Notes under the pieces: model-generated
Told to the model about the DNA's origin: nothing
Database searches by the model: none
What the model saw: the letters and a program-made list of their open reading frames with translations, nothing else
Part shown: positions 24,911-33,483 of the stretch, one piece after another
How the letters are laid out: every line of letters starts with the position of its first letter
Numbering within the stretch: position 1 is the stretch's first letter
NCBI RefSeq assembly: GCF_003116585.1
Contig: NZ_QEHM01000016.1
Coordinates: 1 to 64,000 of the forward strand
From: Albibacillus kandeliae
GTDB taxonomy: Bacteria; Pseudomonadota; Alphaproteobacteria; Rhodobacterales; Rhodobacteraceae
Length of the DNA: 64,000 nucleotides
Direction of reading: 5' to 3'
Program-made: the position numbers and the translations under genes

Positions 24911-26860
24911 ATGTGCGGCATCACCGGCTTTCTCTGGCACCCCGGCCACGGCCCCGACGCGGAGGCTACCGTGCTGGGGATGATGCAGGCCATCGCCCAC
25001 CGCGGGCCGGATTCCCGCGGCCACTGGATCGACCCGGAGGCCGGCGTCGCCCTCGGGCACCTGCGGCTGGCCATCGTCGATCTGAGCCCCGCCGGGCACC
25101 AGCCGATGTCGGCGGTCTCGGGGCGCTACGAGATGGTCTTCAACGGCGAGATCTACAACCACACGGTGCTGCGCGCACGGCTGGAGGCCGAGGGCCGCGC
25201 CCCGGCCTGGCGTGGCACCTCCGACACCGAGACGCTGCTGGCCGGAATCGACGCCTGGGGCCTCGACGAAGCACTGGCCGAGGCCCGCGGCATGTTCGCC
25301 ATCGCCCTCTGGGACCGGGCCGCCCGCAGCCTGACGCTGGTGCGCGACCGGCTGGGGGAAAAGCCGCTCTACTACGGCTGGCAGGGCACCGGGCGCGACG
25401 CCGCCTTCCTCTTCGGCTCCGAGCTGAAGGCCCTGCGCGCGCATCCGGCCTTTGCCGCCGGGCTGGACCGGTCGAGCCTGCTCGGCTTCCTGCGCCACGG
25501 CAATGTCGGCGAGGACCGCACCATCTACGAGGGTCTGCACAAGGTCCGCCCGGGCGAGATCGTCACCCTGTCGCTGGAGCGGCCCGCGCCGATCATCCGC
25601 CGCTACTGGGACGGGGCCGCCATCGCCGCCGCCCCCCGCGCCGCCGCGCCGGATGCCGCCACCGCCATCGACCAGCTCGACGCGCTCCTGCGCGAGACCG
25701 TCGGCCAGCAGATGATGTCGGACGTGCCCCTCGGGGCCTTCCTGTCGGGCGGCATCGACAGCTCGACCATCGTGGGGGTGATGCAGCAGCTCTCGGAGCG
25801 GCCGGTGCATACCTTCTCGATCGGCTTCCACGAGGGGCGCTACAACGAGGCGGAATTCGCCAAGGCGGTGGCCGCCCACCTCGGCACCCACCACACCGAG
25901 CTCTACGTCAGCGACCAGGAGCTGCGCGACGTGATCCCGCGCCTGCCGCGCATGTATGACGAGCCCTTCGCCGACAGCTCGCAGATCCCCACCTTCCTGG
26001 TGTCCGAACTGGCCCGGCGCCATGTCACCGTGGCCCTGTCGGGCGATGGCGGCGACGAGCTCTTCTGCGGCTACGGCCGCTACCAGCACGCGGCCAAGCT
26101 GCGCGCCCGGCTCAAGGCGATGCCGGCGCCGCTGCGCCACCTGGGCGCCGGAGCGATCCGGGGCATCCCGGCGGCCTGGCTGACCCGGGCGCTCGGCCCG
26201 CTGGTGCCGACGCCGCAGGGCAAGGAACCGATCGGCCAGCGGCTGCACCGGCTGGCCAACTACGCCGCCAGCGACACGCTGGAGGATCTGCACCGCAAGA
26301 TGGTCTCGGTCTGGCGCTTTCCCGACGCGGCGGTGCCCGGCGCCGCCGCCCCCGAGAGCCTGCTGGCCGAGCACCTGCCGCCGCGCGGCGATCTCGGCGT
26401 GGAAGAGCGGCTGATGCAGCTCGACATGCTGACCTACCTGCCCGACGACATCCTCGCCAAGGTGGACCGGGCGACCATGGCGGTGGCCCTAGAAAGCCGG
26501 GCGCCGCTGCTCGACCACCGTATCGCCGAATTTGCCTGGAGCCTGCCGGCCGACCTCAAGTTGCACGAGGGCAAGAGCAAGTGGATCCTGCGCCAGGTGC
26601 TCTACCGCTATGTACCGGCCGAGCTGATCGAACGGCCCAAGATGGGCTTCGAGGTGCCGATCGGCCTGTGGCTGCGGGGCGGTCTGAAGGACTGGGCCAC
26701 CGCCCTGCTCGACCGCGACCGGCTGCGCCGCGAGGGGGTGCTGAACGCCGACCTGGTGGCGCGCCTCTGGCAGCAGCACCTCTCGGGCAGCTTCAACTGG
26801 GGTCCCCAGCTCTGGAACGTGCTGATGTACCAGGCCTGGGCCGAGGAGACCCTGGCCTGA
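24911..26860 (+). CDS. asnB: Glutamine-hydrolysing asparagine synthase-type amidotransferase
   Basis: A 649-residue two-domain enzyme. The Ntn glutaminase domain starts with the catalytic Cys2 (MCGITGFL) and contains AHRGPDS and FNGEIYNH. The ATP-pyrophosphatase synthetase domain has the PP-loop LSGGIDSS near residue 280 and ALSGDGGDELFCGY. It releases ammonia from glutamine and transfers it to an adenylated carboxylate. Homologues within exopolysaccharide clusters are thought to amidate uronic acids rather than aspartate. That fits the context, but aspartate as substrate cannot be excluded. The gene ends 6 bases from a convergent GT2 gene. Confidence 0.93.
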   Translation: MCGITGFLWHPGHGPDAEATVLGMMQAIAHRGPDSRGHWIDPEAGVALGHLRLAIVDLSPAGHQPMSAVSGRYEMVFNGEIYNHTVLRARLEAEGRAPAWRGTSDTETLLAGIDAWGLDEALAEARGMFAIALWDRAARSLTLVRDRLGEKPLYYGWQGTGRDAAFLFGSELKALRAHPAFAAGLDRSSLLGFLRHGNVGEDRTIYEGLHKVRPGEIVTLSLERPAPIIRRYWDGAAIAAAPRAAAPDAATAIDQLDALLRETVGQQMMSDVPLGAFLSGGIDSSTIVGVMQQLSERPVHTFSIGFHEGRYNEAEFAKAVAAHLGTHHTELYVSDQELRDVIPRLPRMYDEPFADSSQIPTFLVSELARRHVTVALSGDGGDELFCGYGRYQHAAKLRARLKAMPAPLRHLGAGAIRGIPAAWLTRALGPLVPTPQGKEPIGQRLHRLANYAASDTLEDLHRKMVSVWRFPDAAVPGAAAPESLLAEHLPPRGDLGVEERLMQLDMLTYLPDDILAKVDRATMAVALESRAPLLDHRIAEFAWSLPADLKLHEGKSKWILRQVLYRYVPAELIERPKMGFEVPIGLWLRGGLKDWATALLDRDRLRREGVLNADLVARLWQQHLSGSFNWGPQLWNVLMYQAWAEETLA

Positions 26861-26866
26861 GGGGCC

Positions 26867-27826
26867 TCAGGCGGCCCGTTCGGGCTGCCAGAGATGGGCG
26901 CGCTCGGCCTCGATCTCGGCCACCGCGCGGGCCTTGCCCACGCGCAGGGCGCGCAGTTGGTAGGCGCGGATGAAGCCGATCAGTTCCTTGTCGCCCTGGC
27001 GCTGCTCGCCGCGCCACCAGGCGCCGAAGTAACCCGGCACCATCGACAGCCCGCCGACCACGTAGGGCGGGATCTTCATCCGGTTCACCGCCGAGGCCAG
27101 CAGGAACAGCGGGTGGGTGCCCATGTAATACTGACCGAAGCCGTGGCGGCGGCGGCCGGTAAAGATGCTCTGCTGGCTCGATCCCATCGGGCGCAGGTGC
27201 TCGAAGCGCAGCTCGGGGTCGTCCCAGCTGACCGGGGTCCAGCCCAGCTGGCGCGCCTTGTGGCAGTCGATGCCGTCCCACATGACCTCGCGCACGAAGC
27301 CACCGATCTGGCGGAAGCAGGCGACCGAGTAGAACTTGGTCATGCCGAGCGACATCTCGTCGCCGATCTCCTCGCTGACCAGCGCGCCCGCGCCGTTGCG
27401 GAAATAGGCCTTGCCCGAGCAGGTGCCGATGCGCGGGTTGGCCTCCATCCGGTCCATCAGCCCGGCGAAGTAGCCCTGCGGCAGGTCGAGGTCGAGATCG
27501 AGCTTGCAGAGGTAGGCATAGGCGTCGAGGTCGACCGTATCGAGCCCGAAGTAGAAGGCCTCGATCACGCCGGGGCCCACCGCGCGGTGGCCGCGGTCGG
27601 GCTTCTGCACCACCCGGATCCAGTCGTGGCGGGCGGCGTATTCGGCCAGGATCGCCGGGGTCTCGTCGGTGGAGCCGTCGTCGATGATCACCCAGAGCGC
27701 CGGCACCTCGCTCTGCGCCACCATGCTGTCGAGCGTGCGGCGCATGTAATTCGCCTCGTTGCGGCAGGGCGAGATCACCACGTAGGAACGCGGATCGGGG
27801 AGGACGGGGGAACGGAACTCGGTCAT
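26867..27826 (-). CDS. Family 2 glycosyltransferase
   Basis: A 319-residue GT2 protein with YVVISPCRNEANYMRRTL, VIIDDGSTDETPAIL and the metal-binding region CKLDLDLDLP, followed by DEMSLGMTKFYSVACFRQIGG. No clear membrane anchor is visible beyond a moderately hydrophobic segment near residues 245-262. It faces asnB tail-to-tail with a 6-base gap and has its own promoter region at 27827-28239. Sugar specificity is unknown. Confidence 0.87.
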   Translation of the reverse strand: MTEFRSPVLPDPRSYVVISPCRNEANYMRRTLDSMVAQSEVPALWVIIDDGSTDETPAILAEYAARHDWIRVVQKPDRGHRAVGPGVIEAFYFGLDTVDLDAYAYLCKLDLDLDLPQGYFAGLMDRMEANPRIGTCSGKAYFRNGAGALVSEEIGDEMSLGMTKFYSVACFRQIGGFVREVMWDGIDCHKARQLGWTPVSWDDPELRFEHLRPMGSSQQSIFTGRRRHGFGQYYMGTHPLFLLASAVNRMKIPPYVVGGLSMVPGYFGAWWRGEQRQGDKELIGFIRAYQLRALRVGKARAVAEIEAERAHLWQPERAA

Positions 27827-28239
27827 GAAAACTCGGCAACTTGATCAGGGATGAAACCTCGCGCCCGTTCTGCCCGAGGTTGTCCCTGCGCCGCAAGCCT
27901 TGCCGCGCGCCCGGCGCCGCGGCGCGGGGCGCTCAGGACCCGGCCCCGCCACCCCGCGCCGCACCCGGTCCGGAGGCTATCCGCCCGGAAACGCGGGGGT
28001 TTTTGCCCTCTGCCGCGGGTCTGCCCCGGTGGAATCGCGCTGCCCGCCGCGCCTGCCACCCCGCCCGCAGGCGCAACGGGTGCGATCTGAAACAGCTCCG
28101 GACGCGCGGCCCGACTGTTTCTGCAGCGATCACAATAAAGTGGCCGCGGCCCTTCCTGTCGGCGTTTTCTGGCCAAGCCTGCCAGAATCTGCAAAACTGG
28201 CCCTGCTGTTTCTGGTGATCCACCACGCGTGAGTGATTG
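27827..28239. other. Divergent promoter region of GT2 and exosortase genes
   Basis: There is no convincing gene here. This 413-base region must contain the two divergent promoters. It includes a 10-base palindrome GGCCGCGGCC near 28143 and an AT-richer tract (GCGATCACAATAAAG) just before it. No match to a known operator was recognised. Confidence 0.4.
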
Positions 28240-29844
28240 ATGTCGATTTCGAGTACCGGCGCCTCCGAGCGCCCCGGGCTGTCCGCCTTTTTCCATATGG
28301 GTCTGTTCTGGTTCCTGGTCGCCACCCTCGGTGCGCTGATCTTCTTCCGTGCCGGGATCGAGGAACTGCTGATCGCCTGGCAGCTGCCCGAATACAGCCA
28401 CGGTCCGCTGATCCCGGTGCTGTCGCTGCTGCTGTTCCTGCGCCAGCTGAAGGAGCACCCGGTCACCCCGGGGGTCAAGACCGACCGCTGGCCCGGCGTC
28501 GCCCTGGTGGTGGTCTCGCTGCTGCTCGGCACGCTCGGCACCTTCTCGCGGATCCACGACATCGTCGCCTACGCGCTGATCCTCTGGGTCGGGGGCATCC
28601 TGCTGATCAGCTTCGGCTGGCGCACGGGGCGGCATTTCTGGCCGCCGGTGCTGCACCTCGTCTACATGCTGCCGCTGCCGGGGACGATCTACTACAAGGT
28701 CTCGACCTCGCTGCAGTTCCTCTCCTCCGAGCTCGGCGTCTGGTTCCTGCAGCTGACCCATGTGCCGGTCTTCCTCGACGGCAACATCATCGACCTCGGG
28801 GTCCTCAAGATGCACGTGGCCGAAGCCTGCTCGGGCCTGCGCTACATGTTCCCGATCCTCAGCTTCTCCTACATCTTCGCAGTGCTCTACCGCGGCCCGA
28901 CCTGGCACAAGGCGGTGCTGCTGGTCTCGGCGGTGCCGATCGCCATCTTCATGAACTCGGTGCGCATCGCCGTGGCCGGGATCATCGTCCAGTACTACGG
29001 CGTCGAATGGCTCGAGGGCTTCACCCATTTCTTCGAGGGCTGGGTGATCTTCCTCTGCTGCATCGTGATCCTCTTCGGCCTGGCCCGGCTGATGCTGTTC
29101 CTGCATCCCGACCGGCTCAGCCTCGCCACCGCGCTCGATCTCGACACCAGCGGCCTCGGCACCCAGGCGGCGCGCATCCAGCACGTGCAGCCCTCGGCGG
29201 CGCTGATGGTCACCGCCGTCCTGATGCTCGGCTCGGCCGCAGCGATCTCGTCGATACCCGAACCAGGCAGTCATGCACCTGGACGCGAAAGCTTCTTAAC
29301 CTTCCCGCGCAAACTCGGCGACTGGCAGCAGGCCGGCCCGCGCGAGACCCTTGATGCACAGGTTGCGAAGGTTTTAGGCGCCGATGACTACCTGTCGATC
29401 CAACTGGTGAAGCCAGGCGCTGGCGATCCGGTAAACCTGTTCATGGCCTGGTACGACGACCAGAGCGACGGAGGCGTGCATTCGCCCGAGGTCTGCCTGC
29501 CCGGCGCCGGCTGGGAGATCGCCTGGCTGGAGCGCACCGACATCACCGCCGCTATGGGGGCCGACAAGCCCTTCGAGATCAACCGCGCGATCATCCAGAA
29601 GGGCGAGACCCGGATGATGGTCTACTACTGGTTCCAGCAGCGCGACCGGCGCCTCGCCTGGGACTTCGCGGCCAAGTTCTGGCTGATGGTGGACGGTCTC
29701 ACCCAGGGCCGCACCGACGGCGCCATCGTGCGCCTGACCACCCCCATCGACCGGCAGGAAACCGACGACCATGCCGAGGCCCGGCTGAAGGACATGCTGC
29801 GCGTGCTGCAGGATCCGCTGCCGCGCTTCGTGCCGAACGAATAG
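28240..29844 (+). CDS. Exosortase fused to an EpsI domain (XrtD-like)
   Basis: A 534-residue polytopic membrane cysteine transpeptidase. The exosortase domain covers residues about 15-300 with about 8 helices. It carries the catalytic triad pattern: Cys about 197 in EACSGLRYMF, Arg about 242 in MNSVRIAVAG, and His about 263 in GFTHFFEGW. From about residue 338 an EpsI (DUF3485) domain follows (FPRKLGDWQQ, HSPEVCLPGAGWEI, VYYWFQQRDR). Exosortases cut C-terminal sorting signals of PEP-CTERM-class proteins in exopolysaccharide-producing bacteria. The fused architecture resembles XrtD of the VPLPA-CTERM system in Rhodobacteraceae. The subtype is inferred, and no target protein was found in the window. 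Confidence 0.88.
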   Translation: MSISSTGASERPGLSAFFHMGLFWFLVATLGALIFFRAGIEELLIAWQLPEYSHGPLIPVLSLLLFLRQLKEHPVTPGVKTDRWPGVALVVVSLLLGTLGTFSRIHDIVAYALILWVGGILLISFGWRTGRHFWPPVLHLVYMLPLPGTIYYKVSTSLQFLSSELGVWFLQLTHVPVFLDGNIIDLGVLKMHVAEACSGLRYMFPILSFSYIFAVLYRGPTWHKAVLLVSAVPIAIFMNSVRIAVAGIIVQYYGVEWLEGFTHFFEGWVIFLCCIVILFGLARLMLFLHPDRLSLATALDLDTSGLGTQAARIQHVQPSAALMVTAVLMLGSAAAISSIPEPGSHAPGRESFLTFPRKLGDWQQAGPRETLDAQVAKVLGADDYLSIQLVKPGAGDPVNLFMAWYDDQSDGGVHSPEVCLPGAGWEIAWLERTDITAAMGADKPFEINRAIIQKGETRMMVYYWFQQRDRRLAWDFAAKFWLMVDGLTQGRTDGAIVRLTTPIDRQETDDHAEARLKDMLRVLQDPLPRFVPNE

Positions 29845-29858
29845 GCGACGGAGGCTTC

Positions 29859-30242
29859 CTAGTCTTCCCCGGGCAGGGCGTAGATCTCGATCTGGCCCTG
29901 CTCGTCTATTTCGAGGATGTGGTTCACCATGATGTCGTCAGGATCGCCCCGGGCTTCGAGGTAGGCGATCACCTTGCGAATGAGGGCCTCGGACGTCTGC
30001 CGGCCCACACAGGGCAGCAGGATCATGCCCGGGTGAATGTCACTGCTTCCCGCCAGAGCCCGAAAGTCCCGGGCATTCTCGGTCACGAGGACAAGGTTCT
30101 CTGCCGTACATCGCGCCAGAACCCTGTGATCGGGCTCTCCGCGGCCGCCATCGTTGCGTGGGTGCACCACGACGTGCCGGCCGTCGGCATTCAGGTTGAG
30201 CGCGATTCCGGGCGAGAGGCATTCATCGAGAAACAGCCTCAT
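29859..30242 (-). CDS. DUF5615-type PIN-like protein, putative toxin
   Basis: A 127-residue protein of the DUF5615/Mut7-C-like PIN fold. It has the family start MRLFLDECLSP with the acidic pair DE, the central NLVLVTENARDFRAL with the second acidic site, and LEARGDPDDIMVNHILEI. PIN-like proteins are usually metal-dependent RNases. It is encoded immediately downstream of, and overlapping (4 bases), a DUF433 protein, the arrangement of this toxin-antitoxin-like family. Toxicity is inferred from the family. Confidence 0.82.
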   Translation of the reverse strand: MRLFLDECLSPGIALNLNADGRHVVVHPRNDGGRGEPDHRVLARCTAENLVLVTENARDFRALAGSSDIHPGMILLPCVGRQTSEALIRKVIAYLEARGDPDDIMVNHILEIDEQGQIEIYALPGED

Positions 30243-30820
30243 GCGCGCCAGGGCTTACCCTTGACCGGTCGTCCGCGCGGCGGATGCGTGCGGGCATAGA
30301 TGATGGCCGCCTCGAAAGCCTCGCGCGGAATATCGTCGTAGTCGTCGCAGAGATCCTCGAGGGTATCACCATCTTCGATCCGGCCCAGCACAGACCGGCA
30401 GGTGATGCGCGTTCCCTTGATGATCGGCTCGCCGCCAAGAATATCCGCGCGCGACTCCAGGTATGCGCCCTTCGCCGCGACATAGTTGCGTGCCCGCGCC
30501 CACTCTTCCGCGGCCAGGGTGTCGACAGACAGGCGCACCCCGGGCGTAGGTTCAAAAGCGCCAAGCTCGTCACCGAACTCCCTGATGCAGCGAAACAGGC
30601 GCTTCTTCGTGCTCAGGCTCATATGAAAGCCCTGCGTGTGCTTCAGAACCGAAGCATAGGCCACGACATGCATGGGCACATGCGCCGAAGGTATGGCCCT
30701 CAAGCTGCCCTGGATCACCTTCTTGGTGACCACGCCTTCCTCGGCCGCCTTCTCGATACTGCGCGCCGAAACGCCCGAGAGTTCGGCCGCTTCCCTCACA
30801 GTCAGCTCCATCGCACCCAT
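30239..30820 (-). CDS. DUF433-domain putative antitoxin with N-terminal helix-turn-helix
   Basis: A 193-residue protein. The N-terminal region ELTVREAAELSGVSARSIEKAAEEGVV reads as a MerR-like or excisionase-like helix-turn-helix. The C-terminal DUF433 domain has the typical ADILGGEPIIKGTRI…VLGRIEDGDTLEDLCDDYDDI. The start at 30820 has GGGAG about 9 bases upstream. It is translationally coupled to the DUF5615 gene. It probably neutralises the PIN-like partner and represses their shared promoter. Confidence 0.82.
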   Translation of the reverse strand: MGAMELTVREAAELSGVSARSIEKAAEEGVVTKKVIQGSLRAIPSAHVPMHVVAYASVLKHTQGFHMSLSTKKRLFRCIREFGDELGAFEPTPGVRLSVDTLAAEEWARARNYVAAKGAYLESRADILGGEPIIKGTRITCRSVLGRIEDGDTLEDLCDDYDDIPREAFEAAIIYARTHPPRGRPVKGKPWRA

Positions 30821-30909
30821 AAATGTCTCCCTTCTCAGGGAAAGATTTAGTGGGGCGGCCGGAAAAGTCAATTCGCCAGCTCCACGGCGGGACACGGGAT
30901 GCCAAGACA

Positions 30910-30943
30910 AAACGCCCCCGCAGGCTCTCCTGCGGGGGCGTTT
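30910..30943 (-). terminator. Strong hairpin terminator after the wecG-like operon
   Basis: A perfect 15-bp stem (AAACGCCCCCGCAGG and its complement, 30910-30924 and 30929-30943) with a 4-base loop. Read on the minus strand it ends in a T-rich run (GTTTTGTCTT). It insulates the Gfo/Idh-AKR-FkbM-WecG operon from the toxin-antitoxin pair. Near-symmetry allows function in both directions. Confidence 0.9.
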
Positions 30944-30979
30944 GCGTTCGGGGGGGCGGATCCGGGGGATCCGCCGCCG

Positions 30980-31801
30980 TCATTTCCCGGGGGCGAAGGG
31001 ATCGCGGTATCGGCCCAGCTTCTGCTTGAGAATGGCCCAGAGGAAGGGTGGCTCGTGGATCACGTAGCGGTGGAAGCGCGCGCGCGGTTCCTTGATCAGG
31101 CGGTAGAGCCATTCGAAGCCCGACTCGGTGATCCACGACGGCGGGCGGTCGAAGGTGCCGCTCTCGTAGTCGATGGTGCCGCCCAGCGGCAGCCACAGCT
31201 TCACCCCGGGCATCCGGTGGCGGTACTTCATGATGAACTTTTCCTGCCGCCCGCCGGCCAGGCCGACGAGGCAGACGGTGGCGCCGCTGGCGTTGATCGC
31301 GGCGATCATGCGCTCGATCTCTTCCGGGTCACGGTCGAAGTCGAAGGCGGGGCTGTCGGTGCCCACCACCATCTCGCGCCCGACCTTGGCGTTGATGTTC
31401 TGCGCCGCCAGGTCCGCCACCCCGGGCTTGCCGCCGCAGAGGAAGACCGTCATCGAGGGGTCATCGGCATAGCGGGTGTAGAACCGGGGGAAGTAGTCGC
31501 TGCCCGAGACCCGCTCGCGCACCGGGGTGCCGAGCCAGTGGGTCGAGAAGTACATGATCTGGCTGTCGCAGGTGACCACGTCGAACTGTTCCAGCAGGTC
31601 GTGGAACGCACGATCCTTCTGCAGCTTCATGATCATGTCCACGTGCAGGGTCAGCATCACGCCCTCGCGGAAGTTCTCCACCAGGTCGTCCATCGCCACG
31701 TCGTGCACGAAGGCGTTCAGCAGGGGGACACGTTTCATCGCCGCCCGGGGGCTGCCCGCCTCCTGCGGCGTCTCGTAGTAGTTGCTCGAAATCTCGTTCA
31801 T
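30980..31801 (-). CDS. WecG/TagA/CpsF family glycosyltransferase (GT26)
   Basis: A 273-residue GT26 protein. Signature pieces are VTCDSQIMYFSTHWLG, RVSGSDYFP, the nucleotide-sugar-binding VFLCGGKPGVADLAAQ and LVGLAGGRQEKFI, and a basic, aromatic C-terminus (GFEWLYRLIKEPRARFHRY) that mediates membrane association. Relatives transfer N-acetylmannosamine(-uronic acid) onto lipid-linked GlcNAc. Here it would act on the exopolysaccharide repeat unit. Its start overlaps the FkbM stop by 4 bases. Confidence 0.92.
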   Translation of the reverse strand: MNEISSNYYETPQEAGSPRAAMKRVPLLNAFVHDVAMDDLVENFREGVMLTLHVDMIMKLQKDRAFHDLLEQFDVVTCDSQIMYFSTHWLGTPVRERVSGSDYFPRFYTRYADDPSMTVFLCGGKPGVADLAAQNINAKVGREMVVGTDSPAFDFDRDPEEIERMIAAINASGATVCLVGLAGGRQEKFIMKYRHRMPGVKLWLPLGGTIDYESGTFDRPPSWITESGFEWLYRLIKEPRARFHRYVIHEPPFLWAILKQKLGRYRDPFAPGK

Positions 31802-32607
31802 GCGGCGCTCACCTGTTTGGGTCGTGCGACGTAGTTGAAGGCCATGAAGGGATAGGTGCGCATGGCCCCGAATTCCTCCAGCGAGATGGGCGCCTTGCCG
31901 TAGATGTCGCCGAACACCGGGCGGATCTCGTAGTCGAGCGGCCCGGTCAGGAGCGAGAACAGCCTGACGTATTCCTCGTTGTCGATATCGGCGTCGGTGG
32001 CCGCCCCCGCCTCGAACAGCATGACGGGCCGGTGGCGGCGCAGGATCTCCTGGGCCCCGCGCACCACGCTGTGCTCGAACCCTTCCACGTCGATCTTGAT
32101 GAAATCGACCCGCGGCAGGTCCTTCAGCAGCAGGTCGAGGGTGGTGCAGCGCACGTCGATCTTCTGGACCCGGCCCCGGGTGTCCCGGGCCCGCAGCGAG
32201 CTGAAGCCGGACTGGTCGAGGTTCTCGAAGAAGCTGACGTCCCCCTCGCTGTCGGAGACCGCCACTTGGTGCACCTCGGCACCGGGAAAGGCCTGGCGGA
32301 GCCAGTCCGCCTTGGTCGGGCTGGCCTCGACGATCACCTGCCGGCCGCCGGGCGCGGCCCTGCGGAAGACATCGCTGATCGAGCCGATGTGGCCGCCGAC
32401 GTCGACGCAGACCGAGTCCGGCGTGACACTGCGCTGGATCAGCGTGTGGATCATCGTCTCCTCCTCGCGCAGCAGCGCGAGCTCGGGATGACGCAGGTAG
32501 CGGAACCGGGACAGCCGGTGGCGCAGGTTCAGCAGCGGGACGCCCGCGGGCGAGGTCACCAGCCGGTGCTTGAGGTACAGCTTGTTCACGAACGCGGCCT
32601 CATGCAC
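31798..32607 (-). CDS. FkbM-family methyltransferase
   Basis: A 269-residue S-adenosylmethionine-dependent methyltransferase. It has motif I in SVCVDVGGHIGSISDVF, the VIVEASPTKADWL acidic loop, and the family signature VDFIKIDVEGFEHSVVRGA. The GTG at 32607 overlaps the upstream stop by 8 bases; a second in-frame GTG lies at 32589. The open frame extends further but is shadowed by the upstream gene. It probably O-methylates a sugar of the polymer built by this operon. Confidence 0.87.
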   Translation of the reverse strand: MHEAAFVNKLYLKHRLVTSPAGVPLLNLRHRLSRFRYLRHPELALLREEETMIHTLIQRSVTPDSVCVDVGGHIGSISDVFRRAAPGGRQVIVEASPTKADWLRQAFPGAEVHQVAVSDSEGDVSFFENLDQSGFSSLRARDTRGRVQKIDVRCTTLDLLLKDLPRVDFIKIDVEGFEHSVVRGAQEILRRHRPVMLFEAGAATDADIDNEEYVRLFSLLTGPLDYEIRPVFGDIYGKAPISLEEFGAMRTYPFMAFNYVARPKQVSAA

Positions 32608-33469
32608 AGACTCCCATGTACTTGTCCACCAGCGCCTTGGTCGAATGGATGTTGCCCGCCGAAGAGGCGCCGAAGACGATCGATTCCACCCCCGGCAGCT
32701 CCGAGATCCAGTGGATCGCCTCGTCCGCCGGGATCGCGCCCGAGGCATAGACCGACATGGCCACCGCCCGCACCCGGCCCGACTTCAGCGCGTCGAGGTA
32801 GGCGTCGAAGCCCCCGGACATGCGGAAGCCCAGCTTGTTGATGTTCGAGCAGATGATCGGCCGCTCGATGCCTTCCTTCTCGAGCGCGTCGAGCAGCATC
32901 GGCATGTTCATGGTGATATAGGCGGGCTGGGCGCCGTATTTCTCGACCACGTGGTCGTGGAAGATGCGGAAGGCGCGGGTAAAGCCCATGCCCAGCAGCA
33001 GGTCGGCAAAGACGTTCTGCATGAAGACCACCGGCGCGCGGGCCCCGGCAAACATCTTCATCTCCATGTCGATCAGCACCTTGGCGATGCCGTCCACCTC
33101 GCGGGTGGCGAGCGCCTTGCCCCCCGCCAGCGCGGTGGCGAGGAAGCCGTCCTCGGGCATGAAGTTGCGCAGCGCCCCCACCATGCCGTGATCGGTCACC
33201 GCGTTGGCGTATTTGTGGGCGTAGGGCATGCAGGGATAGAAGGTGAAGTCGCCATAGCGCGCGGGATCCGCCTTTACCCGGGTCACGATCTCGGCAATGC
33301 GGTCGTGGGTGGTGCACATGAAGGTGCGGATGCCGGCATCGTAGGCGGTGTCGAGCACGTCCATGATGGCGTCGGTCTTCTGAAAGCGCATGGCCTGGGC
33401 CCGCGCCTTCTCCTCGGACATGTGGTTGATGCCGAAGAACTGGTTGTCGCCGAAAAGAAGCTTGTCCAT
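32600..33469 (-). CDS. Aldo/keto-reductase-like TIM-barrel protein
   Basis: A 289-residue protein starting MDKLLFGDNQFFGINH. Segments such as AIMDVLDTAYDAGIRTFMC, CSNINKLGFRMSGGFDAYLDAL and VRAVAMSVYASGAIPADEAIHWI resemble the alternating strand-helix pattern of the aldo/keto reductase barrel, and the ending VESIVFGASSAGNI resembles its phosphate-binding end. The complete catalytic tetrad is not obvious, so it may be an isomerase or a non-redox relative. It sits between the Gfo/Idh oxidoreductase and FkbM genes, which suggests a role in making or altering an unusual sugar. Confidence 0.7.
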   Translation of the reverse strand: MDKLLFGDNQFFGINHMSEEKARAQAMRFQKTDAIMDVLDTAYDAGIRTFMCTTHDRIAEIVTRVKADPARYGDFTFYPCMPYAHKYANAVTDHGMVGALRNFMPEDGFLATALAGGKALATREVDGIAKVLIDMEMKMFAGARAPVVFMQNVFADLLLGMGFTRAFRIFHDHVVEKYGAQPAYITMNMPMLLDALEKEGIERPIICSNINKLGFRMSGGFDAYLDALKSGRVRAVAMSVYASGAIPADEAIHWISELPGVESIVFGASSAGNIHSTKALVDKYMGVCA

Positions 33470-33483
33470 GGTCCCGGCCCCTC

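Noticed and set aside
23756-26374. 872-residue minus-strand frame across the GT4 and asnB genes
   Set aside because: Shadow of two convincing plus-strand enzymes with catalytic motifs.
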